The notes beneath the pieces are model-generated. The model was not told where the DNA came from, did not search any database, and worked only from the letters and a program-made list of their open reading frames with translations. This document shows positions 1 to 8,220 of a stretch of DNA of 64,000 nt, piece by piece. This DNA comes from Parageobacillus sp. KH3-4 (GTDB lineage Bacteria; Bacillota; Bacilli; Bacillales; Anoxybacillaceae). Position numbers and translations under genes: made by a program. Position 1 is the first letter of the stretch; each line of letters begins with the position of its first letter. The DNA lies in the NCBI RefSeq assembly GCF_022846435.1, contig NZ_AP025627.1:1274001-1338000 (forward strand), written 5' to 3'.

Positions 1-432
1 TTTTTGCGGAAGCACAAGTTTAAAAACTTGGAGCTATATGACAGCGCCCAATATGATAACATCGCTTTATTGACGTTTGTGACGAATGAAAATGGAATCC
101 GCATTTATCCGGAAACCATTAAAATGAAAGTGGCTCTCGATGATGGAACGATCGTCGGTTTTTCCGCACGCGATTATTTATCTTCCTCCATTCAGCGTCC
201 GCTTCCGAAACCAACATTGACGGCGGAGCAGGCAAAGAAAAAAGTAAACCCAAATTTAAAAGTGATGGAACAGCGCCAAGCAGTGATCACAAACGATATG
301 AACAAGCAAGTGCTCTGCTATGAATTTTTAGGGACGCTTGGGGAAGACACATATCAAATTTTTATTAACGCGAATACGGGAATGGAGGAAAACGTGGAAA
401 AGCTGCAAAGCGTGGAACAAAATTATAGTTAA
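1..432 (+). CDS. ypeB: Germination protein YpeB, C-terminal part (5' end outside window)
   Basis: This is the last 143 codons of a gene whose start lies before base 1; the frame is open to the window edge. The peptide carries the PepSY-like tail typical of YpeB: an ENGIRIYPE stretch, KVNPNLKV, then CYEFLGTLG and IFINANTG close to the C-terminus. In Bacillus YpeB sits in the spore inner membrane and coat region and is needed to localise and stabilise the cortex-lytic enzyme SleB, normally encoded just upstream. SleB is not visible here. A strong terminator follows at 457-488, so the sleB-ypeB unit ends here. Confidence 0.9.
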   Translation, partial: FLRKHKFKNLELYDSAQYDNIALLTFVTNENGIRIYPETIKMKVALDDGTIVGFSARDYLSSSIQRPLPKPTLTAEQAKKKVNPNLKVMEQRQAVITNDMNKQVLCYEFLGTLGEDTYQIFINANTGMEENVEKLQSVEQNYS

Positions 433-456
433 AGAATGCGCTGTGAAATTCGCTTC

Positions 457-488
457 AGGAAAAGCTTGATGTAGGCTTTTCCTTTTTG
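457..488 (+). terminator. Rho-independent terminator after ypeB
   Basis: A 9-bp perfect stem (457-465 with 475-483) is followed by a run of T. It separates ypeB from motI. Confidence 0.85.
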
Positions 489-526
489 TTTTAATAAAAA
501 TGAGAAGAAAATGAGAGGGAGAGCCG

Positions 527-1219
527 ATGTTAAAGATAGGAGATACGTTAATGTTAGAGCCGATAGATGGGGAAGGGGAACAATATAAAAGCAAAGTGGA
601 AGAAATAGGTGACAGCTACATACATATTGACTATCCCATTCACATGAAAACGGGCAAAACGGTATTTTTATTAAATGGAATGCAATTTAAGGCAAGTTTT
701 GCAGGGGAAGATAATGGCATTTATTTATTTGAAACAGAAGTGATTGGAAAAGTGCGCCAGCCGATTCCAATGGTTGTTCTTTCTTATCCGGGAACCGATA
801 AGTTAGTGCGCGTTCAGCGCCGTCAGTATGTAAGAGTGGAAGCGAATACCGATGTAGCCATTCATCCGCTCCAACAAGAATTTGCCCCATTTACGACGAT
901 GACGACAGATATTAGCGCTGGCGGGGCTGCGATCGTATTGCCGCAGCCGCAACAAAAACAGCTGTTCCCCGGAATGGTGGTGGAAACATGGTTGGTATTA
1001 GCGATGAGATCCGGGGAATATCATTATTTAAAGCTGAAAGCAAAAATCATTCGCATCTTTCAAGCGGAAAACAGCGATATATATAAAGCGTCTTTGCAAT
1101 TTTTCGATGTATCGCCACAAGACCGGGTGCTGTTGATCCGCTATAGCTTTGAACGGCAGCTGGAAATAAGGAAAAAAGAGGAAAATATCGCGAATAAACC
1201 GCAAAAAAGCGTGGAATAA
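527..1219 (+). CDS. motI: PilZ-domain c-di-GMP receptor MotI (YpfA)
   Basis: A 230-residue YcgR-type protein. It has an N-terminal YcgR-like domain (about residues 1-95) and a C-terminal PilZ domain. The two c-di-GMP signature motifs are visible: RQYVR (RxxxR) near residue 100 and DISAGG (DxSxxG) near residue 130. In B. subtilis MotI (YpfA, DgrA) binds c-di-GMP and disengages the flagellar stator MotA, acting as a clutch on swimming. The order ypeB-ypfA-ypfB-cmk matches B. subtilis. The ATG at 527 follows a GAGAGGGAGA ribosome-binding site. Confidence 0.88.
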   Translation: MLKIGDTLMLEPIDGEGEQYKSKVEEIGDSYIHIDYPIHMKTGKTVFLLNGMQFKASFAGEDNGIYLFETEVIGKVRQPIPMVVLSYPGTDKLVRVQRRQYVRVEANTDVAIHPLQQEFAPFTTMTTDISAGGAAIVLPQPQQKQLFPGMVVETWLVLAMRSGEYHYLKLKAKIIRIFQAENSDIYKASLQFFDVSPQDRVLLIRYSFERQLEIRKKEENIANKPQKSVE

Positions 1220-1247
1220 TGGCTGTATAAAAACGGAAGGCAGGCTT

Positions 1248-1436
1248 ATGTTCCGAATGAAACGAATGGAATCGATTTTACTGAAGCTTGTCGTGATTCA
1301 ATTTATTTTTTTAATCATAGCCCAAGCGCTGATTTTGTACACTCCACTCAGCCCTTATTTTGGAAAAATTTATGAGTATGAAGGGATCAGTAAACAAGAA
1401 AAAACAAAAACAATCGAAACAATCGTCGACCGCTAG
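1248..1436 (+). CDS. ypfB: Small single-pass membrane protein, YpfB/DUF5359 family
   Basis: A 62-residue protein with a basic N-terminus (MFRMKRME) and one hydrophobic helix at about residues 11-31. Position between ypfA and cmk and the size fit the YpfB family, whose function is not known. The stop codon lies inside an 18-bp perfect palindrome. The first ATG at 1248 has a weak GGAAGG ribosome-binding site. Confidence 0.75.
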   Translation: MFRMKRMESILLKLVVIQFIFLIIAQALILYTPLSPYFGKIYEYEGISKQEKTKTIETIVDR

Positions 1437-1443
1437 CGGTCGA
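1426..1443. repeat. 18-bp perfect palindrome over the ypfB stop codon
   Basis: The 18 bases from 1426 to 1443 equal their own reverse complement. The ypfB TAG stop (1434-1436) forms the centre. With no unpaired centre it suits a dimeric DNA-binding protein better than an RNA hairpin, but no T-run follows and no known operator is recognised. Confidence 0.6.
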
Positions 1444-1527
1444 TATGGTAAAATGACATCGTGCACGCAGGAATTTCCTGCTTTTTTCTTTGATAAAAAA
1501 TTCATGTCGATGATGGTAGGGGGAACT

Positions 1528-2202
1528 ATGAGAAAAAACATCAGCATTGCCATTGATGGACCAGCTGCGGCGGGGAAAAGCACCGTTGCGAAAATGATAG
1601 CGAAACGGCTTTCGTATGTTTACATCGACACCGGCGCGATGTACCGGGCGCTAACGTACCGGGCCTTGCGTCAAGGGGTTGCGCTTGATGATGAACAAGC
1701 GTTAGTTTCGTTATTAAAAAATACATATATTGAATTAAAGTCGTCAGAGCAAGGACAGCTTGTGTTTGTCAACGGGGAAGACGTTACAAACATTATTCGC
1801 AGCGAAGAAGTGACAAATGCGGTATCGCTGGTTGCCAAGCATCCGCTAGTGCGGGAAGAAATGGTGGCGCGTCAACGCGTTCTTGCCAAAAATGGCGGCG
1901 TCGTCATGGATGGGCGAGATATTGGCACACACGTTCTTCCGGATGCGGAAGTCAAAATCTTTTTGAAAGCATCCGTTGAAGAAAGAGCGAAGCGCCGCCA
2001 CGCAGAAAACATTGCCAGAGGATTTCCATCTGACTTGGAAACGCTGAAAAAAGAAATCGCGCGCCGCGATCAAATCGATTCGGAGCGTGAAGTGGCGCCG
2101 CTTAAAAAGGCAGAAGATGCGATAGAAATTGATACGACGTCATTGTCGGTGGAAGAAGTGGTAGAACGCATTATGGAAATTGTCAATGAAAGGATTGGGT
2201 GA
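1528..2202 (+). CDS. cmk: Cytidylate kinase
   Basis: Transfers phosphate from ATP to CMP or dCMP. The 224-residue product starts [19 protein letters not shown], with the P-loop GPAAAGKS at residues 10-17, then DTGAMYRA in the CMP-binding region and DGRDIGTHV for the NMP site. The open frame extends upstream to 1360, but the ATG at 1528 is preceded by AGGGGG and gives the family-standard length and N-terminus, so the upstream in-frame ATGs are rejected. Its stop overlaps the plsC start (TGATG). Confidence 0.95.
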   Translation: MRKNISIAIDGPAAAGKSTVAKMIAKRLSYVYIDTGAMYRALTYRALRQGVALDDEQALVSLLKNTYIELKSSEQGQLVFVNGEDVTNIIRSEEVTNAVSLVAKHPLVREEMVARQRVLAKNGGVVMDGRDIGTHVLPDAEVKIFLKASVEERAKRRHAENIARGFPSDLETLKKEIARRDQIDSEREVAPLKKAEDAIEIDTTSLSVEEVVERIMEIVNERIG

Positions 2203-2786
2203 TGGTGGACTTTTATTCGTTTGCCAAGGGAGTTGTCAAAAGAATTTTAATCCCTCTTTACCGTATTGAGGTAATAGGAGTGGAGCAGTTTCCAAAAGAA
2301 GGTGGAGTACTTCTTTGCGCAAACCATATTAGTAACCTCGATCCGCCAATCCTTGGGATTACCGCTCCAAGGCCGATTCATTTTATGGCGAAAGAAGAAT
2401 TGTTTCGTGTTCCGCTCTTTAAAAACTTAATTACGATTTTGCATGCGTTTCCAGTAAAACGGGGAATGAGCGATCGCCAAGCGTTGCGAACCGGACTAGA
2501 CCTGCTAAAACAAGGGCGCGTGTTAGGCATCTTTCCAGAGGGGACGCGAAGCAAAGACGGCAAATTGAAAAAGGGGCTGCCTGGTGTCGGTTTTTTTGCG
2601 CTTCGGACAAGCGCCGCTGTTGTTCCGTGCGCCATTATTGGTTCATATCGTCCGTTTGTGCGGCTTAAGGTCGTTTACGGAGCGCCGCTCGATATGGCGC
2701 CGCTGCGTGAGCGAAAAGCATCGCCGGAAGAAGCGACGGCTTATATTATGCAGCATATCCAAGCATTATTGGATCAGCATCGATAA
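2202..2786 (+). CDS. plsC: 1-acyl-sn-glycerol-3-phosphate acyltransferase
   Basis: Acylates lysophosphatidic acid to phosphatidic acid at the membrane. The 194-residue protein shows the acyltransferase motifs in order: NHISNLDPP (catalytic HxxxxD, about residue 45), then FPEGTRSKDG (about residue 110) for substrate phosphate binding. The ATG at 2202 overlaps the cmk stop by one base and sits 8 bases from an AAGGA site; a GTG at 2199 is the alternative. cmk and plsC are translationally coupled. As I recall B. subtilis has its plsC elsewhere, so this adjacency is a group trait. Confidence 0.92.
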   Translation: MVDFYSFAKGVVKRILIPLYRIEVIGVEQFPKEGGVLLCANHISNLDPPILGITAPRPIHFMAKEELFRVPLFKNLITILHAFPVKRGMSDRQALRTGLDLLKQGRVLGIFPEGTRSKDGKLKKGLPGVGFFALRTSAAVVPCAIIGSYRPFVRLKVVYGAPLDMAPLRERKASPEEATAYIMQHIQALLDQHR

Positions 2787-2816
2787 GCATTCAGTTACAT
2801 GTCTATTGAAAAAATA

Positions 2817-2825
2817 TGGTATACT
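2817..2825 (+). promoter_or_regulatory. Extended -10 promoter upstream of ypfD
   Basis: TGG followed by TATACT forms an extended -10 element; no good -35 is found at 17 bases. It would start a transcript near 2832, giving ypfD a leader of about 115 bases. Confidence 0.5.
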
Positions 2826-2828
2826 AAA

Positions 2829-2923
2829 TAGAAAAACGGTCCTATTGCACGCCATAACCGATCATAGTCTGGAGTGGTAAGCGATGACGTAGAAGGCGCG
2901 TTTTTCTATGGAGCACGGACCGT
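2829..2923 (+). ncRNA. Candidate structured 5' leader of ypfD with overlapping pairings
   Basis: Two long-range perfect pairings share bases. Bases 2829-2838 are complementary to 2899-2908 (10 bp), and 2836-2842 are complementary to 2917-2923 (7 bp). They overlap at 2836-2838, so they are either mutually exclusive or, with the first shortened to 7 bp, form a pseudoknot. The second pairing ends about 11 bases before the AAGGAGG site of ypfD. S1-family genes are autoregulated in some bacteria; that this one is controlled through the leader is inference. No known riboswitch class is recognised. Confidence 0.45.
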
Positions 2924-2948
2924 CAGTCGATTTAAGGAGGGTTTGCAA

Positions 2949-4112
2949 ATGACAGAGGATATGAATTTACAAGTGAACGTATACAAGGTAGGTGATATCG
3001 TTCGCGGAAAAGTGGTAAAGTTAGAAGATAAGCAAGTGCTTGTCGATATTGAAGGAAGCAAACAAAGCGGGATTATCCCAATTAGCGAATTATCGAGTTT
3101 GCATATTGACAAAACAAGTGACGCCGTTTCTGTCGGCGATGAAGTGACAGCGAAAGTAAAAAAAGTGGAAGAAGGCGAAAATGAAGAAGATGGGTTGCTG
3201 ATCTTATCAAAGAAAGCAGTGGACGCTGAGCGCGCTTGGGAAGAATTAGAGAGAAAATTTGCTAGCGGGGAAACGTTTGAAGTCGTCGTGAAAGACATCG
3301 TTAAAGGCGGACTCGTTGCCGATGTTGGAGTGCGCGGATTTATCCCTGCCTCTCTCGTAGAGCCGCACTATGTCGAGGATTTTTCCGACTACAAAGGCAA
3401 GATGCTTGCGGTCAAAGTGGTAGAGCTTGATCGTGAAAAAAATCGCATCATTTTGTCGCATCGTGCCGTCGTGGAAGAAGAGCAAGAGCGCCAGCGCAAG
3501 GAAGTATTTAGCCGTTTAGAGCCAGGGCAAGTGCTTGAGGGAATTGTGCGCCGCATCACCGATTTTGGCGTGTTTGTGGATGTTGGCGGCTTTGATGGTC
3601 TCGTACATATTTCCCAGCTTTCCCATACGCGCGTCGCACATCCGTCCGATGTCGTGCAAGAAGGGGAAACGGTGAAAGTAAAAGTGCTTTCCGTTGACGA
3701 GGAAAACGGTCGTGTCTCCCTTTCTATGAAAGAAGCAATGCCAAGCCCTTGGGAAGGGATTGCCGAAAAAATCGCTCCTGGCGACATCGTCACTGGTAAG
3801 GTGAAGCGGCTTGTGCCGTTCGGTGCGTTTGTTGAAATTTTCCCGGGTGTCGAAGGGCTTGTTCATATTTCGCAAATCTCCAATAAGCGCATCGGCACCC
3901 CGCATGAAGTGCTAAAAGAAGGGGAAGAAGTAAAAGCAAAAGTGCTTGATGTAAATGAGGACGAACATCGTATCTCGTTAAGTATACGCGATTTAATCGA
4001 GGAAGAAGCGGCTTCTGAGGAAGACTATAGTCAATATGCAAATCTGTCAAACGAAGTAAGAGGCTTCCAAATTGGCGAAGTAATTGGTGAGCAGCTGAAA
4101 AAATTAAAATAA
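2949..4112 (+). CDS. ypfD: 30S ribosomal protein S1 homologue YpfD (four S1 domains)
   Basis: A 387-residue RNA-binding protein made of four S1/OB-fold repeats, roughly residues 15-85, 103-170, 188-258 and 275-345. The last two show the hallmark GxVxRxxDFGxFVDV / PFGAFVEI and GLVHISQ. Low-G+C Gram-positives carry this shorter S1-like protein, which may aid translation initiation or RNA handling but is not a tight ribosome component. The open frame reaches back to 2874, but a full AAGGAGG site lies before the ATG at 2949. fni follows after 12 bases. Confidence 0.92.
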   Translation: MTEDMNLQVNVYKVGDIVRGKVVKLEDKQVLVDIEGSKQSGIIPISELSSLHIDKTSDAVSVGDEVTAKVKKVEEGENEEDGLLILSKKAVDAERAWEELERKFASGETFEVVVKDIVKGGLVADVGVRGFIPASLVEPHYVEDFSDYKGKMLAVKVVELDREKNRIILSHRAVVEEEQERQRKEVFSRLEPGQVLEGIVRRITDFGVFVDVGGFDGLVHISQLSHTRVAHPSDVVQEGETVKVKVLSVDEENGRVSLSMKEAMPSPWEGIAEKIAPGDIVTGKVKRLVPFGAFVEIFPGVEGLVHISQISNKRIGTPHEVLKEGEEVKAKVLDVNEDEHRISLSIRDLIEEEAASEEDYSQYANLSNEVRGFQIGEVIGEQLKKLK

Positions 4113-4124
4113 TGAGGATGGATC

Positions 4125-5174
4125 ATGAGTAGGGCAAAGCGAAAAACCGAACATATTCAGCATGCGCTCTCTACTGCCGATCAAGGTACAAGCGGCTTTG
4201 ATGACATTGCGTTTGTTCATCAAAGTTTACCTGATATACGCATTAGCGATATTCACTTGCATACTACTTTAGGCGAACTTTCGTTAAGTTCGCCTTTCTT
4301 TATCAATGCAATGACCGGCGGCGGTGGACAAAAAACGTTAGAAATTAACAAAGGATTAGCGGAGGCGGCAAAACATTGTCAAATAGCGATGGCCGTTGGT
4401 TCGCAAATGGCAGCGCTAAAAGATGACAAGCAGCGGGAAACGTTTGAGATTGTGCGAAAAGTAAACGAAAACGGTATTATTTTTGCGAACATAGGAAGCG
4501 AAGCAACGGTGGACGACGCGAAGCGTGTTGTCGATATGATTGAAGCGGACGGCCTGCAGATTCATTTAAATGCGGTGCAAGAGCTTGTTATGCCGGAAGG
4601 GGATCGCGATTTTACCGGTGCGCTGCTTCGTATTGAACAAATTGTTCAAACCGTTCAAGTCCCTGTGATCGTAAAAGAAGTAGGGTTTGGCATGAGCAGG
4701 GAAACGGCTTTGCGTTTAAAGGAAATCGGCGTAAAAATCGTCGATGTTGGCGGTTTTGGCGGCACCAATTTTGCCTGTATTGAAAATAAACGGCGTTCCA
4801 ACATAATAGCGTATTTTAATGATTGGGGGATTCCAACGGCAGCCTCGATCGTAGAGGTAGTTCAAACTTCTCCTTCCTTAGTCGTGGTCGGCAGCGGCGG
4901 TGTCCGTACCGCGTTGGATGCTGTGAAAGCGATCGCGCTGGGGGCATCCGCAGTGGGAATGGCAGTACCGTTTTTACGGACGCTTGTCGAACAAGGAGTG
5001 GAAGCGTTAGTCGCCTATATCGAGGAGCTTCACCGCGATTTAACGTTGATTATGGGAGCGTTGGGGGCAAGGACGATCGATAAACTGCAGCGCGTGCCGC
5101 TTGTAATTCGCGGCGATACGCATCATTGGTTAACAGAAAGAGGTTTTGACACGAAAATATATAGTTGTCGATAA
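4125..5174 (+). CDS. fni: Type 2 isopentenyl-diphosphate delta-isomerase
   Basis: FMN- and NADPH-dependent enzyme that interconverts isopentenyl and dimethylallyl diphosphate. It is 349 residues with a TIM-barrel FMN fold. Visible motifs include [11 protein letters not shown] at the start, NAMTGGGG near residue 60 for FMN binding, [26 protein letters not shown] and [10 protein letters not shown] near the phosphate-binding end. It supplies the prenyl units used by hepS/hepT in this window. A terminator follows at 5183. Confidence 0.95.
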   Translation: MSRAKRKTEHIQHALSTADQGTSGFDDIAFVHQSLPDIRISDIHLHTTLGELSLSSPFFINAMTGGGGQKTLEINKGLAEAAKHCQIAMAVGSQMAALKDDKQRETFEIVRKVNENGIIFANIGSEATVDDAKRVVDMIEADGLQIHLNAVQELVMPEGDRDFTGALLRIEQIVQTVQVPVIVKEVGFGMSRETALRLKEIGVKIVDVGGFGGTNFACIENKRRSNIIAYFNDWGIPTAASIVEVVQTSPSLVVVGSGGVRTALDAVKAIALGASAVGMAVPFLRTLVEQGVEALVAYIEELHRDLTLIMGALGARTIDKLQRVPLVIRGDTHHWLTERGFDTKIYSCR

Positions 5175-5182
5175 ATTCGCCT

Positions 5183-5226
5183 CTTCATCCCGATGGCTGA
5201 AATCACGGGATGAAGGTTTTTTTTAT
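5183..5226 (+). terminator. Rho-independent terminator after fni
   Basis: A 10-bp perfect stem (5183-5192 with 5206-5215) is followed by a long T-rich tract. Confidence 0.9.
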
Positions 5227-5410
5227 TTTTTCAGAAAAATCCCTCCTCTAATCATAAAAATGGAAAAATCGAACGGTTGATGGGCATCCATAACGGGAAA
5301 AGCCCATTATCGTCTATGATTCTGATCATCTTTTGAATCCGGTTTTTCTTAGAAATGAGAAACCATCCGCTTTACGTTTATAAACTTTATTGTCAGAAAA
5401 GGGACTATCG

Positions 5411-5417
5411 CATGTTA
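5411..5417 (+). promoter_or_regulatory. Possible sigma-G-type -10 element before the ger operon
   Basis: CATGTTA fits the forespore sigma-G -10 pattern CATnnTA and lies 55 bases before the first ger gene. No convincing -35 is found 17-18 bases upstream, so this is weak. Germinant receptor operons are normally sigma-G dependent. The rest of 5227-5410 shows no other feature. Confidence 0.3.
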
Positions 5418-5471
5418 AAAATGGAAAAAATAGAGGTGGAGAACGTCGATCGTTAGAAAGAAGGGAATCAT

Positions 5472-7067
5472 ATGTTTTTTTTTAAAGAAAGCAAGAAAGA
5501 AAAACAAATAGCGAAGAACCAGCAAGGGAAAAACCAAAATCAGCAACAACCGAACTTTCTTTCTACCGACTTAAATCAAAATCTGCAAGAACTGCAAAAC
5601 ATCTATCAACATTGTATGGATGTTGTTTTTCGCCAATTTAAAATTGGCGGGAAAACAAAAGCTGCTCTTATCTACATCGACGGTTTAGCCAACATCGAAG
5701 AAATCGATGCAAGCGTACTTACCCCTTTGATGAAAGAAAATAATACCGATCAGCTGATTCCTGTCAATCATATACTAGAACAAAAATTGACCATTTCCAA
5801 GGTAAAGAAAGTACAAACGGTGACAGAATGCATTGAACATATTTCTGGCGGGAACCCAGTTTTGCTTCTCGATCAGCAAAGCGAAGGATTCGCTTTAGGT
5901 TTGGCAAATTGGGAAAAACGCTCCATCGAAGAACCGGTCGGGGAATCCGTGATAAGGGGACCGCGGGAAGGATTCACCGAATCATTAGGAACGAACCTTT
6001 CTTTATTGCGCAGAAAAATAAGAAGCCCGCAGCTAAAAACAAAATCAATGAAAATTGGAGAGTACACCCAAACCGAAGTAGTCATCTCTTATATTGAGGG
6101 AATCGCTGAGCAAACGTTAATCCGAGAAGTAGAGACCCGGCTTAGCCGCATCAAGGTAGACGGCATTTTGGAAACCAGCTACATTGAAGAGTTCATCGAG
6201 GACAATCCTTATTCCCTGTTTCCTCAAGTCTTGAATACCGAACGGCCTGACGTGGTGGTGGCGAGTCTGCTTGAAGGACGAGTAGCGATTCTTCAAGATG
6301 GCACTCCTTTCGCTTTGGTTGTACCGGTTTCTTTTTATTCCTTGCTGCAAACAGGTGAAGATTACTACCAACGATCTTTAATCAGCACGGCAACCCGCTG
6401 GCTGCGTTATCTATTTCTCTTGCTCTCTCTTTTGCTGCCCTCGTTATATGTGGCGATCCTGACTTTTCATCAGGAAATGCTTCCGACTACACTTTTGATA
6501 ACCATCGCTACTTCCCGGGAGCAGATTCCCTTTCCGGCGCTGGTTGAAGCGTTGCTTATAGAAATTGTATTTGAGGCTTTGCGTGAAGCGGGATTGAGGC
6601 TTCCTAAACAAGCGGGTTCTGCGGTTAGTATCGTTGGTGCGCTAGTGATTGGGCAAGCTGCGGTCCAAGCAGGTCTTGCTTCTTCTCCTCTGATCATGGT
6701 GGTCGCATTAACGGGGATTGCCTCCTTTACCATTCCCCGCTATCCGGTTGGATTCGCACTAAGGATGCTGCGCTTTCCCATGATCTTATTGGCAGGGACG
6801 TTAGGGCTTCTCGGGATTATGTTTGGGCTGCTCATGATTCTTACTCATATGGCGACGCTTCGTTCTTTCGGTGTTCCCTATTTATCTCCCTTAGCTCCAA
6901 TGCAAGGAGGAGAAATGAAAGACGTATTGCTGCGCGCGCCTTGGTGGAAGCTCGATACACGCCCCAGTTTAACAGGAACGGATAACATCCTTCGGCAAGG
7001 TCCGGATCAGAAACCGGGCCCTGATTACGGAAATGATAAGACGAGTAGAGGCAAAGGAGGATCATGA
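5472..7067 (+). CDS. Germinant receptor A subunit (GerA/GerK family)
   Basis: A 531-residue spore inner-membrane protein. The hydrophilic N-terminal half starts with a Lys/Gln/Asn-rich segment, then two soluble subdomains with TKAALIYIDG and YIEGIAEQ typical of GerAA-type proteins. From about residue 310 there are five or six membrane helices with FPALVEALLIEIVFEALREAG in between, the most conserved stretch of the family. A charged tail follows. With the B and C subunits it forms the nutrient receptor that starts germination; which germinant it senses cannot be read. It overlaps the next gene by ATGA. Confidence 0.92.
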   Translation: MFFFKESKKEKQIAKNQQGKNQNQQQPNFLSTDLNQNLQELQNIYQHCMDVVFRQFKIGGKTKAALIYIDGLANIEEIDASVLTPLMKENNTDQLIPVNHILEQKLTISKVKKVQTVTECIEHISGGNPVLLLDQQSEGFALGLANWEKRSIEEPVGESVIRGPREGFTESLGTNLSLLRRKIRSPQLKTKSMKIGEYTQTEVVISYIEGIAEQTLIREVETRLSRIKVDGILETSYIEEFIEDNPYSLFPQVLNTERPDVVVASLLEGRVAILQDGTPFALVVPVSFYSLLQTGEDYYQRSLISTATRWLRYLFLLLSLLLPSLYVAILTFHQEMLPTTLLITIATSREQIPFPALVEALLIEIVFEALREAGLRLPKQAGSAVSIVGALVIGQAAVQAGLASSPLIMVVALTGIASFTIPRYPVGFALRMLRFPMILLAGTLGLLGIMFGLLMILTHMATLRSFGVPYLSPLAPMQGGEMKDVLLRAPWWKLDTRPSLTGTDNILRQGPDQKPGPDYGNDKTSRGKGGS

Positions 7068-8179
7068 TAATGATTGAGAAAGGAAAAATATCTGCCGCCC
7101 AAATGGGGATAATGATGTATCCGACGATCATCGCAACAGCCATTCTCTTAGTCCCTGCAATCACCGCCCGACACGCGAAGCAGGATATGTGGCTTTCTCC
7201 TTTCTGGGCTTCACTCATCGGATTTCTGACCGTTTATATTGCCGTTCAGTTACATCAGCTCTATCCCCAAAAAACCCTCATTGAGTACAGCGAGGAGATT
7301 CTCGGCAAGTTTCTAGGGAAAGCGGTTGGGTTGGTCTTTTTATTTTTCTATTTGCATGCAAATGGAATTATTATCCGAGAGTATGGCGAATTTGTTGTAG
7401 GCAACTTTCTTATTCATACTCCATTAGTTTTTGTAATGGGAAGTATGATTCTAGTGTGCTCCTTTGCCGTTCGCGGCGGTGTGGAAGTGGTCGCCCGGCT
7501 TGCGCAAATGATTGTGCCTGTTGTGATTATCCTGATATTGGCCAATATTATCCTGTTGATTCCGGATATGGAAGTAGAGAATATGTTTCCAATCATGGAA
7601 AAGGGAATAATGCCTTCGCTCATAGGGGCGATCATCCCGCAAGGCTGGTTTACTGAATTCCTCCTCATCGCTTTTCTGCTTCCTTACGTAGCCGATCACC
7701 ATAAAGAAAAGAGATGGGGCATGATCTCAGTCACCGCCGTCATGTTGACTTTATCTTTCATCAATATTGCCGTTCTTTTCGTCCTAGGAGGGATCACATC
7801 CCGTTTTATCTATCCCGCGTTTAGCGCTGTCCGTTACATTAGCATCGCGGATTTTCTAGAACATATTGAAGCCATCGTAATGTCCCTTTGGGTAGCAGGG
7901 GTTTTTGTGAAGATTGCTGTCTTTTATTATGCTTTAGTGTTGGGAACGGCTCAATGGCTGAATTTGTCAGATTATCGCCCGATCGTTTTTCCTATCGGAT
8001 TTTTACTGCTGTTATTTGCCGTCTGGTCGGCGCCGAATTTAATGGAATTGACCCATTTTCTAGGAAGCTCTTCTCCGTTTTACCGAATTTCGATTCAATT
8101 AGGAATTCCTCTTATTCTGCTATTTGTCGCAAAATGGCGCAAAAGAACCAACAGCCAAAAGTTAACACAACAAGGATAA
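7064..8179 (+). CDS. Germinant receptor B subunit (spore permease family)
   Basis: A 371-residue integral membrane protein with about ten helices, belonging to the Ger(B) branch of the amino acid/polyamine/organocation transporters. It starts after an AAAGGAGG site; ATGs at 7064 and 7070 are both possible, and 7064 overlaps the A-subunit stop. Conserved stretches include QMGIMMYPTIIATAI near the N-terminus and GWFTEFLLIAFLLPY in the middle. In the known structure of a GerB subunit this fold binds the germinant amino acid, so specificity probably resides here. Confidence 0.92.
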   Translation: MIMIEKGKISAAQMGIMMYPTIIATAILLVPAITARHAKQDMWLSPFWASLIGFLTVYIAVQLHQLYPQKTLIEYSEEILGKFLGKAVGLVFLFFYLHANGIIIREYGEFVVGNFLIHTPLVFVMGSMILVCSFAVRGGVEVVARLAQMIVPVVIILILANIILLIPDMEVENMFPIMEKGIMPSLIGAIIPQGWFTEFLLIAFLLPYVADHHKEKRWGMISVTAVMLTLSFINIAVLFVLGGITSRFIYPAFSAVRYISIADFLEHIEAIVMSLWVAGVFVKIAVFYYALVLGTAQWLNLSDYRPIVFPIGFLLLLFAVWSAPNLMELTHFLGSSSPFYRISIQLGIPLILLFVAKWRKRTNSQKLTQQG

Positions 8180-8220
8180 GGACAGCAACGAAACAAGAGG
8201 TAAAAAGGAGATAAACGAGG

